A stretch of DNA of 64,000 bases from Rhea pennata (GCF_028389875.1 NC_084667.1:60304570-60368569); one strand, 5' to 3'; counted from the stretch's first letter, positions 38,713 to 49,613 are shown. Made by a program: numbers and translations. The notes: a model not told the origin generated them from the sequence alone.

Positions 38713-39076
38713 TTAGTAGAGAGCTCCAGGCCAGCAAAATGTGTCCCCCTCCATAGAGACACTACTTTCACTGCTGCAAAGGGAACGGCTAGAAGACCAC
38801 AGCCCCATGAAGCACTGCAGTCTTGCTGCAAAGGCTGAGCTGCTGGAGGCAGCAAGGCACCAGGAGGCTGCTGGTCCCACGACTGCTGGGGGGGCTCCAT
38901 GCTGCCCTGGCCCACTTGTGCTTTCCAGGGCAGGACCCCAACCTTTCCCAGCTACTCCCCAAACTCCTGAAGGGAAGATTAAAAGAGTGCAGAGAGCAGA
39001 TATGTTTTGCCTCTGGTTTCTGGTGCCACCGCAACCATCTCGCCTCCCTTGCTCCACTGGGTTGGTGAGAAACTAG
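38713..39076. other. GC-richer patch with overlapping open frames
   Basis: This 360-bp patch is clearly more GC-rich than its surroundings and is open in several frames on both strands (81-114 codons). None of the peptides resembles a known domain, and opposite-strand openness is typical of composition rather than coding. It follows directly after the candidate first exon donor, so it may be 5' intronic or promoter-associated sequence of the NRAC-like locus. I do not call a gene. Confidence 0.35.
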
Positions 39077-40083
39077 GATGTCAGTCTGAATGGCCCAAGA
39101 CCCTGCGCAGGTGTAACACTGAAGGACATTGAAGTCTATCCTCCCCCTTCACAGGAAGGCTGCCCTTGTGAAAGGAGCAAACACAAGGTCCTGCCACGGG
39201 AGACTCCATCCAGTCACATGGAAAGTAACACAGATCTGCAGCAGTTTAGACATATCACAGCGAATAAATAGCTCCAGGAAAAGAAAAACAGAAAAAGCTC
39301 AAGCTTGTGCTTGTACAGACAGTAAACCACCATATTTCAGCAATCATGGCAGGTATTTTTGATTGGAAATTGTATACTTAATGATGACCAGCCTTCAGCA
39401 TTTGACAAGGAGTTGTTAAAGCCTCTTGAACAGTCAATCATCTCTCTTGCCTATCAATAATCTTATTATAATATCCATAGAAATGTCTAATGTTAAAATC
39501 CCACTTTATTACTGTAATAATGGATCTAATTTGTAAAACATATAAAGTGAAGCCATAACTGTACTGAAGGGAGATATATGCGATCCTACTGCATCTATAT
39601 CATTTCCTGATGGCTTTTGCCCTCAAAAACTTCAGCACAAGGAGGATTAAAAGCAATGCTATTTTTAAGATTTTTGAAATTGGAATAGTTTCTGGAAATA
39701 AAATCAAAATGATTATGGAACTGCAACAATTATTAGAAAAAGAACAGCCTTGACTTTACATTTATATATATAAATCCATAGGTGTTTTTCTGTGATTTGC
39801 TCTGTTCAGCCCCCTTCCAGTTGCCAGGAAAGCCCTACTTTCCAGCTGCGTATCTAGTTTTATCACTATATGCTATTTTTGGCTACTGAGTACATTTCAA
39901 GTAACGTCATCCTTCCCAAGCCAACAGTGGTATGAAGGGTGGAAACTCGTCTTTCCACTCCTCTCTGTCATTTGCTTCTGCTTCTGCCGGCTCTGTGGCA
40001 CTGCCAGGGGGGTGTACAGACGCTTTTCCCAGGTCCTTCCCGTTTCCTTGAGCAAGTTGCTTTCCAACTGAAGCTTCATGTAG

Positions 40084-40164
40084 GAGGCTTCATGTTGGCA
40101 TCCAGAGTACATGTCCCAAATATGTCCAGCCCCACCTTCTGATTCTAGCACAGAGGAGCTCCCG
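40084..40164 (+). CDS. Candidate internal or first coding exon of the NRAC-like gene
   Basis: A strong consensus donor (CCG|GTAAGT at 40165) ends an open frame in phase 0, matching the phase-0 start of the supported exon at 41976. A possible acceptor (CTTCATGTAG) sits at 40074-40083, giving an 81-bp, 27-codon exon that would also accept the candidate exon at 38513 in phase. Alternatively the exon is first coding, starting at the in-frame ATG at 40111 (18 codons, Met-Ser-Gln-Ile). The peptide is Pro/Ser/Asp/Glu-rich (PAPPSDSSTEELP) and would run on into the similarly disordered TDDSSCPP of the next exon. There is no homology evidence; transcript data would settle it. Confidence 0.45.
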
Positions 40165-40700
40165 GTAAGTAATTTCTTGATGGGTGATAGAGTTGTCCTG
40201 TCCAATGCCTAGAGCTTTTCACGAGAGCGTTGTTTTAAGGGCATATGATTTCCTGACTAATGCTTTGGTAGATTTCCAGCTCTTGCCACAGTATGTTAAC
40301 ACTGGGTTTCTGTCTGAGGGGAAAATGCATCATTTTGTTTTGACATTGCGTAGCTTTGATTTTCATGTTGTTAAGCCTGGTAAATATTCCAAATACCACT
40401 TCATTCTTAAGGTCTTCCCTGGCTATATACTACCCAGCCAGCTAATTTTCAACATTTTTCCCTTCTGATGTGATGGTGCTGTTAGGTGTTTGGTAAAGGT
40501 TATACGGACAAGAACAGCTACAAATCCCTTCAGATATAAAGTCTGGTTTCCTTCTCTGTGCCACTGCACCAGACCTCCCAGCAAAATCTCTAACCACTGC
40601 TGGTCTGAGCTGGGTTTCTTCCGTTCTATCTCCCTGAAGTTGTTTCACTTTACACAGAATAATTAAATATTCATCGGACCAGAAAGTATGTGTATGTGCA

Positions 40701-40785
40701 TGGCTATAGCAGAGTGCTTAGGGCACTCACCTGGCAGATGAGAGACCCTGTTCCCAGTGCCTGCTCTAATGAATAATTAAGTATT
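40701..40785 (+). repeat. tRNA-derived SINE relic (head region)
   Basis: CTATAGCAGAGTGCTTAGGG, then CACTCACCTGGCAGATGAGA, then GACCCTGTTCCCAGTGCCTG resembles the tRNA-like head 'tagtggttagggcactcacctgggatgtgggagacccgggttcaagtccctgctct' of an old sauropsid SINE. The A-box-like part is readable; the B-box is decayed (GTTCCCAGTGCC). Confidence 0.5.
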
Positions 40786-41027
40786 TCGTATTAAGTATTC
40801 ATTGAAGCAAGGACAGGAGCAGACCTCTCCCAACACCAATGAGCACTGAAACACCAGGCTGTAAAGTCTTTCGCTTATTCTTTGGCCCAAAGAATATTTA
40901 ATTTTCCCTTGCTAAACAAGGTGGTTTCATTGGGATTCCTTATTCTCACTTCTGCCTCACAACTCTGTTGATGAGGCTGTGTACATAGGAGAGGTGGGTT
41001 CATATTCCCTTGGACTCAGAAAGTAAG

Positions 41028-41085
41028 TTGAATCCAGGTCCCAAATCTTGAATAGGTCTTCTAACTCCTGAGCTGCTAGATGAAA
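41028..41085 (-). repeat. Inverted tRNA-derived SINE relic
   Basis: TTGAATCCAGGTCCCAAATC, then TTGAATAGGTCTTCTAACTC, then CTGAGCTGCTAGA is the antisense arrangement of a tRNA-like SINE head (B-box complement first, then 'ctaaccactgagcta'). It is diverged, and lies about 240 bp from the plus-strand relic at 40701. Confidence 0.4.
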
Positions 41086-41975
41086 AGCACAGAGCTCAAC
41101 CATATTGCCCCCAGACTGCAAAACTGAGGTGGTATCAGTGCTTCTCTGACCTGGGCTCAGAAAAGTGCTCTCTTAAGTGATAAGTTAGGCCAAAATTTGA
41201 CTCTAAATCTCTCAGGAGCAGGTATCAAATCTGAAGACACTCTTCACTCCATGGCAGGTCCTACTGGCTATGTTAGATGGCTTCCTGCTGAATGGGCCAG
41301 CTGCTGTAGATGCCATTTTTAAGCATATAATTCTCTCACGAATCATGTAAGAAGCCCAGGCATCTGACTGAAAATTGCATTGGCAGGCTGGATCTGCCCG
41401 GCAATGTCCCCACTAACTCCCCTTCCGGATCCAGCTGGTAATGATACCTCTTCCACAGTCAGTGTGTGGCGAGCAATCCAATTCCATAAACAAAGACTGA
41501 GTGTTGCTTGCAAGCAAAAATCAAACCAGCAACATAATTAGGATATCAAAGTGCAAATGAATTACCTTCTCTCATCCATCATAATAGTGTCCAAACATAA
41601 GACTGCTGCGTAGTCTCAGCTGTTGAAATGATAACACCATCACTTAGGATGGGGCTGCTTAGCTCAGTCTGTTGAGCAGCCACATTCAGTAACCGTTCAC
41701 TCCAATTTAAAGGAATCCTTTCTGAACACCTTTCTGCCCTTACTTTAACAAACCATTTTCCTGAGAAAGTAGCTTTAAAGTACTAAAGTGCTATGAAAAT
41801 ATTGCCTTGCTGTCAATATTACAGTGATTTGACTCTAAGTATAACAACAGGTGCTGTTTCATATCATGACTTTTGAGGGTCATGGTAAAAATATAGCTAC
41901 AAAAGTTCAAAACTTTACCTAGATCCATCACTTCTGTTTGAATGGCAACATTTTGTGTTTTGATCAACTCCTTAG

Positions 41976-42102
41976 ACAGATGATAGTAGCTGTCCTCCTT
42001 CGATACTGAGGAAAAGGCCACCTGTGGACCAAGCTGTGGGGGAAAAGCGAAAAGTAGAGAGAAGAGTTCGATTTCGTGAGCCAGAAGAAGTCATTGAACA
42101 TG
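41976..42102 (+). CDS. NRAC: NRAC (C14orf180)-like gene, internal exon with putative PP1-docking motifs
   Basis: The 127-bp exon is bounded by a pyrimidine-containing acceptor (CTCCTTAG, ending 41975) and a donor (ATG|GTATGT at 42103). It reads from phase 0 and leaves one base for the next exon, which the exon at 46721 completes exactly. It encodes 42 residues, TDDSSCPPSILRKRPP then a basic stretch ending KVERRVRFREPEEVIEH. I recognise the ILRK...RVRFREP arrangement as the juxtamembrane region of NRAC, the nutritionally regulated adipose and cardiac-enriched membrane protein whose function is poorly defined. The name is supported by the following single-pass membrane exon and by the convergent neighbour TMEM179, the same arrangement as in human 14q32.33. 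Exon residues 9-12 (SILR) and 30-33 (RVRF) fit SILK and RVxF phosphatase-1 docking motifs. This exon was too short and too spliced to appear as a long open frame. Confidence 0.75.
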
Positions 42103-42154
42103 GTATGTTCAAACTACTATGCCTTCTGGCACGACCTTTCTAGTTCCTAACATT

Positions 42155-42210
42155 CAGTCTCTGTGTCCTCATTAGTCTCCCCCTCTGCAATACAATTTGT
42201 TTCCTTGTGC
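42155..42210 (+). repeat. Possible MIR fragment
   Basis: CTCTGTGTCCTCATTAGTCT followed by CCCCCTCTGCAATA is reminiscent of the MIR tail ('ctctgtgcctcagtttccccctctgtaaaa'). It is short and weak. Confidence 0.25.
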
Positions 42211-45200
42211 TCAGTGCAGATCAGAAGGGCAGGAGGGACAGACGCCTTTTGTGCCTTGCTTTGCAGAAGTACTTCTGAGCCTCTTGCCTACCTGCCCTGG
42301 GAAAGCAGAAGGTCCTCGATCAAGTTAGATCAGCCCCAGGGCTGTTCTAACTGTGACCTCCCGGATCAGCCCTTGCAGGGAACATTGCAGCACCATGGGT
42401 TTGGCTGAGCTCTCCTGTTGCATCCTTCTTTGCCCCAAATCTACTTCAGAGCTCAGCTTTCATTCAGACCATATTTAAATGTGCTCATGTCATTCTGGGT
42501 ATCTGGGATTTAATACCAGTGGAGGGAGCTGGCCCTTTCTTATTTCATGTTTCTGAACAGTATGCCAATTAGCAAAACACGAAAGGAATGCCTGAGCTTA
42601 GCTGGCCCACTGGGGTTAAAAGCAACCAAGTTATAACCATTTCTGTCAATGACAGCACACAAGGAATAAAATAGCTAACATAACCTCTGGTCTCTAATGC
42701 ATGAGCCACAATAAGCAGTTTGCAAGCAGGTCAACTGGGAGTGACCTTAAGCAGAAGTCTAGCACAAAGGATATAATTTGCACTTCTGCACATGGCTATG
42801 TTCAATTCATAACCTAATAAGGACTATCATGGTATTCTGACTTTCACAAACTGGCAAAACTTAGGAAAAATGTACTTTTTGCTAGGGAACTAGCACTGTA
42901 TGTTTTTGATATGTCAGTCGATAAAAATACAGGTGACAGAACGGTACAATTGCTATGTCAGCCCATGTTCAGGCTACTGCTTCAGCTTGGCACCTGCCAC
43001 AATGTCCATATACAGACCTTGCATTGGTTTTGCAATACTCTGTTTCTGATGCCTTCTAATGCAGCAGTGAAATATTCCTTGATAAGCAGCCTGAGTTCTT
43101 CAGTCAAAACTAAATTCACAGAGGGGAGGAAACTCAAAACTCTTGCAGGCTCCTTTGACTGGTCAAGAGCAGGATTTTGATGGACTGCTGTATGTCCTTC
43201 AGCTCACTGCCAGAGTCTGCAGGTAGATCAACATCAGTAACTCTGCTGTCAGTACAGCTCAGGGGGGACATGCAGTGTCATCTCCCACGGATGCTGACTT
43301 CAGCACAAGTTACGCTCAAATCACACTGAACTACATGGAGGGAGAAGACATGGACACAGTTTGTTCCATTAAGACACGAAAAATGTCCAAATCTATAATT
43401 AATATTTTTATTACAAACAGCCTGTGATTTAGACGACTTACTGTTTGTCCATACAGCAGTATTAATATAGAGACTGGTAAGGGGAAGGTTGCTGGCACTA
43501 CTGAAATTTTTCCATTCCCTGGACTTTTCATCCTGGATTGCATCTGGGCTCCAGTTGCCAAGTAGAGGCAGTTCCAGGACATTGTTGGATGAAGGTTGTA
43601 TCTTACAGTGGGGTTTGTTTTTTAAACATAATTCTTGTCTCAGCCTCCTGGTCTATCTCACTTCCCTTCTAGAAAGTATTCCGAATAAAAAGTGCTTTTT
43701 TTGAGAGAGAGAAAGTTAGCCAATTCCTTATCTCCCTAAAACAGAAATAATCTCATTAGTCTCATATTAGAAATAGTCTCTGAAATCCCTGATACAGCAA
43801 TTGTTCCTCACTTTCCTAAAGTGCACCTACGTGCATGTTTGCATGGAGTGGGTAAATCCTCATCTACCATAAGCCTCTGCAGCCAAAAACAAGGTGAGAA
43901 GTCGTCCGGTGTCTGTAAGGCAATAGGCAATTTCAGAGATATCACCCAGCCGCCAAGTCTGCTTGCTTTCCTATTTATCTGCCACAAGAAGGTTTTTCCA
44001 GGCATGTGATAACATTTTCATTCTCTTTTCTAGCTATTTCCTGCTGTGACTATGTAGTAGGTAAGCTGAAGTTTTACTTTATGACTATGAGTCATCCACG
44101 ACACTAACCTGAGGTTGCTTTGTGGCTGCAGGGATGCACTGTGCAAATATACCCTTTAAATATGAAGCATTTCATACTGTCACTGGTGGCTGCTTTTTCT
44201 TTTTTGGCACGTGAAGCACAAGGTATTGATGAGGTCTGGTAGGGTATATTAAATACAACATCTAGTAAGACAAATAGTAGAAACAAAAATTAAATCCCTG
44301 AAGCTAATTTAAATTTAAAGACAATTAATATTTTTATGGCATCAAAATAGGTACAGATTTTTCACTAAGATATGGAGAGAAAGCACCCCAAGTGAAACAG
44401 TAGTGCTTCCTGCTGACTTTCATGTGTGGGGAAAAGACATTTCATTTGTATGCTGGCAGCAGGGTAGAAATAATAAAAATAATGTGTTTCTTCTTTTTGT
44501 TTGCGAGGATATTTGAGGCCAACCAGCCTCACAGACCCTCAAGGAAATGTGTTTATGGATATTATTACTATGATGATCATTTCCAGAGGCCACAGCCAAC
44601 CTCCAGGCCCTACTATATGCAGTGCAGTAAGAGGGAAGGGATACATAAATATGTGTATACACACAGAGAGAGAGACATAGTTAGCTTTACCACTAATGAC
44701 TTGCCTCAGGCAACAGCAAAAATGCATAGCCAAGGTAGGAACTAAGCAAAAATCTGTATCTCAGTCCAGAGCCTTTCCCACAAATGAGGTGTCCTCTTCT
44801 TAGTCCAGGCACTTGGCTAGGACTGATTGTCCTGTTCTAGCGAACAACTTAACCAGCAAAATTAATCCTTGAATTTGTATTTGTGATATAGAAAAGATCA
44901 CAATTGCATTTCAGATTGCCCAGAAATTTCACATGGAAAATAATGTCCACGAGATGGAAAAAGTTACAAGCACTTCATAGAAAAGGGCTGATGTTGAAAG
45001 CTGGTCAGCATTCACAGAAAACCGGCCCTACTGTAAGACAGGCTCATCAGGCAGGCTCTGCCTTTGAAAGGCAGGCAGGCACACAGCTGAGGACCACAAG
45101 CCGCGTCCTGTGATCTGGGAGATCACAAAGGGGGAATTTCTATTTCCAAATCGCAAATCTTTGCAAAAGCAAAACGCGGTAAGTGATTCCCTGGCTAAGT

Positions 45201-45708
45201 ACCTTCTTATAAACCATTCATAGAATAATTCCAAATAAACAAATTTATAAAAAAATGAAGTCTGCTCATGGATAATTTGCAGAGAGAAGGGCTTAAATTC
45301 AAATGAATAAATTATTTGCTGCAAATAATTCACTCAGCTCTATTATGGGACATTGATTTGGTTTCTGGTTAGCTCTAAAATGACTGCCTATTAACATTCT
45401 ACCTTTTCCCCATACACTTTTTGATACATTATTATGCGTTTCTTGCTTGGTTTTATGACTTCTACCTTCTTCTCTGTACATCTGTATGACAGTTTAATTG
45501 ACTGCTGTGTATTGCAGGGCTGGTAATAGCAGCTAATTTAAATATGTTACAGCTAATGTTGACCCTTTACCCATAATAATCCACACCACATTTTTATCTT
45601 CTTATTGATTATGTGCATATAGGAGGAAAATAGCTGCATGCTATGGATTTTTATTTGAGTACGAATTTGGTTATATACTGAGCATTTAGCGCACAAAGTG
45701 TGCCACCA
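42211..45708. other. Intron of the NRAC-like gene
   Basis: No additional exon is required by phase between 42102 and 46721, and I recognised none. The tract holds chance frames up to about 100 codons, a small CA/GA-rich stretch near 44660 and the hairpin at 45109. Confidence 0.5.
45109..45127. repeat. Perfect 8-bp inverted repeat
   Basis: TGTGATCT and AGATCACA pair perfectly around a GGG loop. No function can be inferred. Confidence 0.8.
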
Positions 45709-45721
45709 AATAATACTGATG

Positions 45722-45900
45722 GTGCCACGACCACGCAGTCGAGCGGCGAGCCCGTGGCTCGGGGTGCAGCCTGTGGGGCAGCGCGGGTCCCGGGGGAGGC
45801 CCCGCCGCCTCGGCAGCGGGGAGAGCTGCTGCCCTGCCTCCCTCTCGCAGGACCTTGCCCTCTGAGACCGAGCGGGGCTGTGCGGAGGGCATCAGCGTTT
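45722..45900. other. CpG-dense patch in the NRAC-like intron
   Basis: Within this roughly 180-bp stretch CpG dinucleotides are frequent (for example CAGTCGAGCGGCGAGCCCGT, CAGCGCGGGTCCCGGGGG and CCCCGCCGCCTCGGCAGCGG), whereas the flanking kilobases are AT-rich and almost CpG-free. It lies about 0.8 kb upstream of the terminal exon. It could be a small CpG island marking an alternative promoter, an enhancer or an unrecognised GC-rich exon. Open frames through it (82 codons on both strands) are explained by composition. It is shorter than standard CpG-island length cut-offs. Confidence 0.6.
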
Positions 45901-46119
45901 TCCCACCATGGAAGCAGTCTGCAGGTAGCCCCAAATTGCTCGGGTTAACCGAGACATTAGGGGAGGTTTTAAAGTAGCCAAATCTCTGTCAGAGTCGCTC
46001 CTTAGAGCTGCATAGATGTCGGAGAGCTAAACATAGCCCATTGATTTCCATGCTTGTACTATGCCTGACCCAGGGCACTTTAAACATCCTTGAATTATAT
46101 TTTAACAGGCCAGAAAAAA

Positions 46120-46530
46120 ATGTTTACAATGCTCTCCTGCTTAAGAGCAAGTGCTGAGGACTTTCCAGTGTAATTAGCACACCTAGCGCTTAGAGAGAGG
46201 TTAAACCTGCCAGGGCTTTCTAAATACACCTCTCGGTTAATAGATTCTCACCTCAGTTCTTGCTGTAATTAGCAGGGGGCCCGAACAAGCTGAGTTATCA
46301 GGGAAAAAGACAGAAATCTGTATCTCTCTTTATGGAGCATTTGTGAGCATTAAAGAATTAGACGTGGTTGCTTAATATCCTCCTAGTATTTAACCCAATG
46401 TTTAGCTTAAATGTATAAAAAGTAATTGCTGGAAGGAAATTTGAGATTATGCATTAGCTATGGTAATCCTGTTCTTATTGTATATAATTAAACTCCTGTA
46501 ACGCTCCATTAGATAAGATCTTTTATACTC
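46120..46530. promoter_or_regulatory. Possible conserved regulatory element before the NRAC-like last exon
   Basis: This segment has repeated homeodomain-type cores: TGTAATTAGC near 46170 and again near 46265, then several TTAAT/ATTAAA motifs and a TATAATTAAA near 46485. It contains no simple repeats or recognised transposons. Its position just upstream of the terminal exon and its complexity suggest a conserved non-coding element. This is inference from motif appearance only. Confidence 0.25.
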
Positions 46531-46720
46531 ACTACCCTGCGTCGGGAGGTGTGACTCACTATCACTTAACTGATGCCTGCAGAAGTTTTCACAACCAGAG
46601 CACTGTGTATCCTGCTGTTCCCAGAAAAGCGGGACAAAGACATCAGCAGGGGAGCAAACCTGGGAAATGCTTAAGATGACATTAAAATAATGCTGCTTTC
46701 TTTTTCCTCCCCCCTTTCAG

Positions 46721-46923
46721 TACCTGACAGGTCATCATCTGGATTGCCTGTGTTCCTGTGGCTCTCACTTTGTGCCGTGCTGATCCTGGCTGTGAGTCTC
46801 TACTACACCAGCATGAGGCAAGATTTCAAGGTCCTGGAAGAATTTCAATCTCGACTTGTTATCTTCTTTCTTCAGATAAGACACGTTGCTCAGAAATGCT
46901 GGACTTGGTTTACAAGGCAGTAA
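46721..46923 (+). CDS. NRAC: NRAC (C14orf180)-like gene, terminal coding exon with transmembrane helix
   Basis: A strong acceptor (a long pyrimidine run ending CCCCCCTTTCAG at 46720) opens the exon. Its first two bases complete the valine codon left by the exon at 42102. It encodes 66 further residues to a TAA at 46921: a short PDRSSSG linker, a single hydrophobic helix at about exon residues 10-30 (PVFLWLSLCAVLILAVSLYY), then a short tail with an amphipathic VLEEFQSRLVIFFLQIRHVA segment and a C-terminal WTWF. One membrane span near the C-terminus with a helix-forming tail fits the NRAC family as I know it. With the supported exon this gives about 109 residues; the candidate upstream exons would raise it to 127-189, bracketing the roughly 160 residues expected in mammals. 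TMEM179 lies convergently 13 kb downstream. Confidence 0.78.
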
Positions 46924-47395
46924 CAATAGTCTCTGACTGCAACAGCTTGACAAACATCTCCAAGCACTGCTAACCAGCACACGGTCACAAAAAGCTCCTG
47001 ATTCACTCCAGCCATATGCCAGGGAAGGCGTGAGCAGCCACCTTGAAGAACAGTAAAACCAGCTCTGTCGTGCACTTCTCAGAGCCATTTGTTCTCCTTT
47101 CTCATTACCGTGTGGCCACAGTGGCAACTAGAGGTCTCACCAAACTTGGGCTTCATCATCTTGGACAGTGAACAAGCATCTTAGCTGTGTCCCCTAAAGA
47201 GGTTACAAATCGTAGATCTGAGCAGCAGAAGCAGATAGAGAAAATTCATTGATATGTGCAGGCAGTGGCAAGCTCTGAAAATAGGTCTCTGGAGTCTTAG
47301 ATCACGGCATTAACTATCAAACCATTGTTCTCCTCAAGTCTCCCAAGGGCAGTTCTGCAAAGGTTAAAATAAACCTGAACTATTGCACAAAAACT
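46924..47395 (+). other. NRAC: 3' UTR of the NRAC-like gene (inferred)
   Basis: Sequence from the TAA stop to the region just after the first canonical AATAAA, followed by T/G-rich sequence (TTTTGTGATCAAAGGTTGG). The end is inferred from the signal, not from transcript data. Confidence 0.5.
47368..47373 (+). terminator. Polyadenylation signal AATAAA (NRAC-like gene)
   Basis: First canonical AATAAA after the stop codon, about 445 bp downstream, with GT/T-rich sequence 25-50 bp beyond it as expected for a cleavage site. Confidence 0.55.
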
Positions 47396-49379
47396 ACTTT
47401 TGTGATCAAAGGTTGGCAAGTTTGCTGTATTTCTACACCTGTAAAATGATTGTTAGTAAAATCCTGGCAAGTGGCTTTCTTCTTTCCCTTCATGCATTTT
47501 CGCCTCCATAGGCAAAAACTGTTACTTAATATTTCAATTGACTCTCAGGTGTGAAAAAGAGCATGAAAACTCATTTAAACAGTAAATAGTGTATTTACCT
47601 AGTATTATGCACAACAGCCTTGAATCCCAGGTTAATTATCAAATCAGTAGTTTAATCCTCTGTGTTTGATTCAGCCCATAAACCCCATGAGCTGAGCTTA
47701 CAAGGTTTATGACAGCACTTGCATTCAGACAGAGATTATGCATTTACGCCTGTGTGTTCAAGACCTTATATAATGGTGGTACAGACTGTTTATGAAGATG
47801 TGGGGGATACAGCCCTACCATACCTCTGTTATCAGACCATAGTGTGCACCTCTCCAAAGGGCATCATTTTAATTAATGGAGCTCATGCAGGGAGTGTAGA
47901 ACTTCTCTCATCTGAGAGGAGAGCAAGCACATGCGAGCTTATGAACAGCAGCTTTCTCATGTTTATTTTCTTCCTTGACAAAAATATCATCAGCAGCAAC
48001 TTGAAAAATATGATTATCTTCAAGTGACATCAAAGTAAGGCATATGATGCATGTTTGGTTTTATTCAGTATAAGAACAATGTCAGAATCTGTAAAAGCTG
48101 AAGAAAACGAGAGAAAACACTGCAAAGAAGATTGAATTGATGTTTGCAAGACCATGTCTTGAACTCCCCTGCCATAGCTGCTAACCAAAAAGATGTATAT
48201 CTGGTGCCTTATTTTTAACTGACTTTAACAAAAGAGAGGGCAACATTTCTCTGCCACAGCAATCTTCTCCCAAGCAACCTCAGACTTAAACTAGGCAATG
48301 GATGAAAAAGGAACAAAATATGCAGCCTGGACTCAAGATGAAGGTGGGCGCAAGCTGACTGAAAATGAATCCAAAAAGTTGCAGTGTCAGAGACAAAAAG
48401 AAATCACTGCAGGGGCTATTCTCATGCTCATCCTGAGACATCAAAGGCCCACAGCAACTGCATATGATGAGCTGCCAGTTTGGGAACCAGAGGTTGCTGC
48501 AGGAGGCATTTAGCTCAGTGGCTCTTTGCCTAAACCCATCATGTACCCAAAGTTTCCAGGGTAAGTTCCACGATTACTTCCCTCCCCTCTGCCCCCATCT
48601 CAGCTCTGCTTTTTAGATAATAAAGAAGAAAGGTTTTAAACTTGTGTATTGGTCATTCTCTGATGGAAAAGCTGAGAATGATGTATTCATGGGGCAAGTG
48701 GGTCACTGAAACCTTTGTTTTAATTTTTTTAATGTTTATGACCTTTTTAACGTGTATGCTTTTAACCCTTTGGCAAGTCAGTGGGCTTCTTTTTTTAGAT
48801 CTGTACTAACATGTTTGTAGCGACCACATTCAAAACAGGAGCCTGTGTTTGAAGTGATAGTGCACTCCCTGAAACTCACTGCATATCATAACAAGTAAGC
48901 AAAGTAAGGGTTGAAAGGAAATGAGATCTCCTTTTAGGGCTCTGAAGGAAGATGAGGGTATAGCCTGAAATCCAAGGCGAAGGCTCACCTTCCTGCACTG
49001 CTCACCAAGAGACAGACCCTGGGACCACCTCTCCCCAGGCCTGATTTAAACAGAAAATGGCCCCATCCACCTTGCTGGGGTCGTGGTTTATCAGTGTGAG
49101 TGAGGCACACTCTGAGAATGGCTATTGCATCAGGGCTGTCAGGGAAATTAAACAGGAACAACTATTCCTGGCTTCTGCCCAGGCTCTGATTGGGACATTG
49201 GCAAAAGCAGCACTTGAGTTGTCTGCTGAGTTTAAGCCATGGCCTTGTAAGGTCTCCTGGGTCAGGACTGTTTGCTGCAGTCAGTCAGATACATGGCAGA
49301 TTGCACAAAGTCGAAACAAATTCAATTCAAAGCATGACCAGAATGTTTGAAATAAATAAAAGCTTAATCCTATCCTCAT

Positions 49380-49500
49380 GAGAGTGGTGGTATTTTGCAG
49401 ATGAAGAAACTGAAGCTGAGAAAAACCTATGTATATGGGTGAATGAAGCAAGTCAATAACAAGGCTGGGAATAGGACCAAAACTATTGATTCCTGATCTA
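49380..49500 (-). repeat. MIR SINE relic
   Basis: TTTTGCAGATGAAGAAACTG, then AAGCTGAGAAAAACC, later AAGTCAATAACAAGGCTGGG and ATAGGACC...TGATTCCTGATC follows the antisense MIR order ('ttacagatgaggaaactgaggctcagag...'). It is diverged but readable along much of its length. Confidence 0.6.
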
Positions 49501-49586
49501 CATTTAATTGCTGGAGCACATCTAATCATGGACTTTATTTTCTCCTCACATTGGAACTCATGCCATATCCATCCATTCTCCTTCTT

Positions 49587-49613
49587 ACACATACACACAC
49601 ACACACACACACC
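49587..49613. repeat. (CA)n microsatellite
   Basis: About ten near-perfect CA units. A minus-strand open frame reading through it gives VCVCVC and is spurious. Confidence 0.9.

Noticed and set aside
45700..45948. 82-codon frames on both strands across the CpG-dense patch
   Set aside because: GC-rich DNA lacks stop codons. The peptide is Ala/Pro/Arg-rich and resembles no domain, so I kept it as a CpG feature, not a gene.
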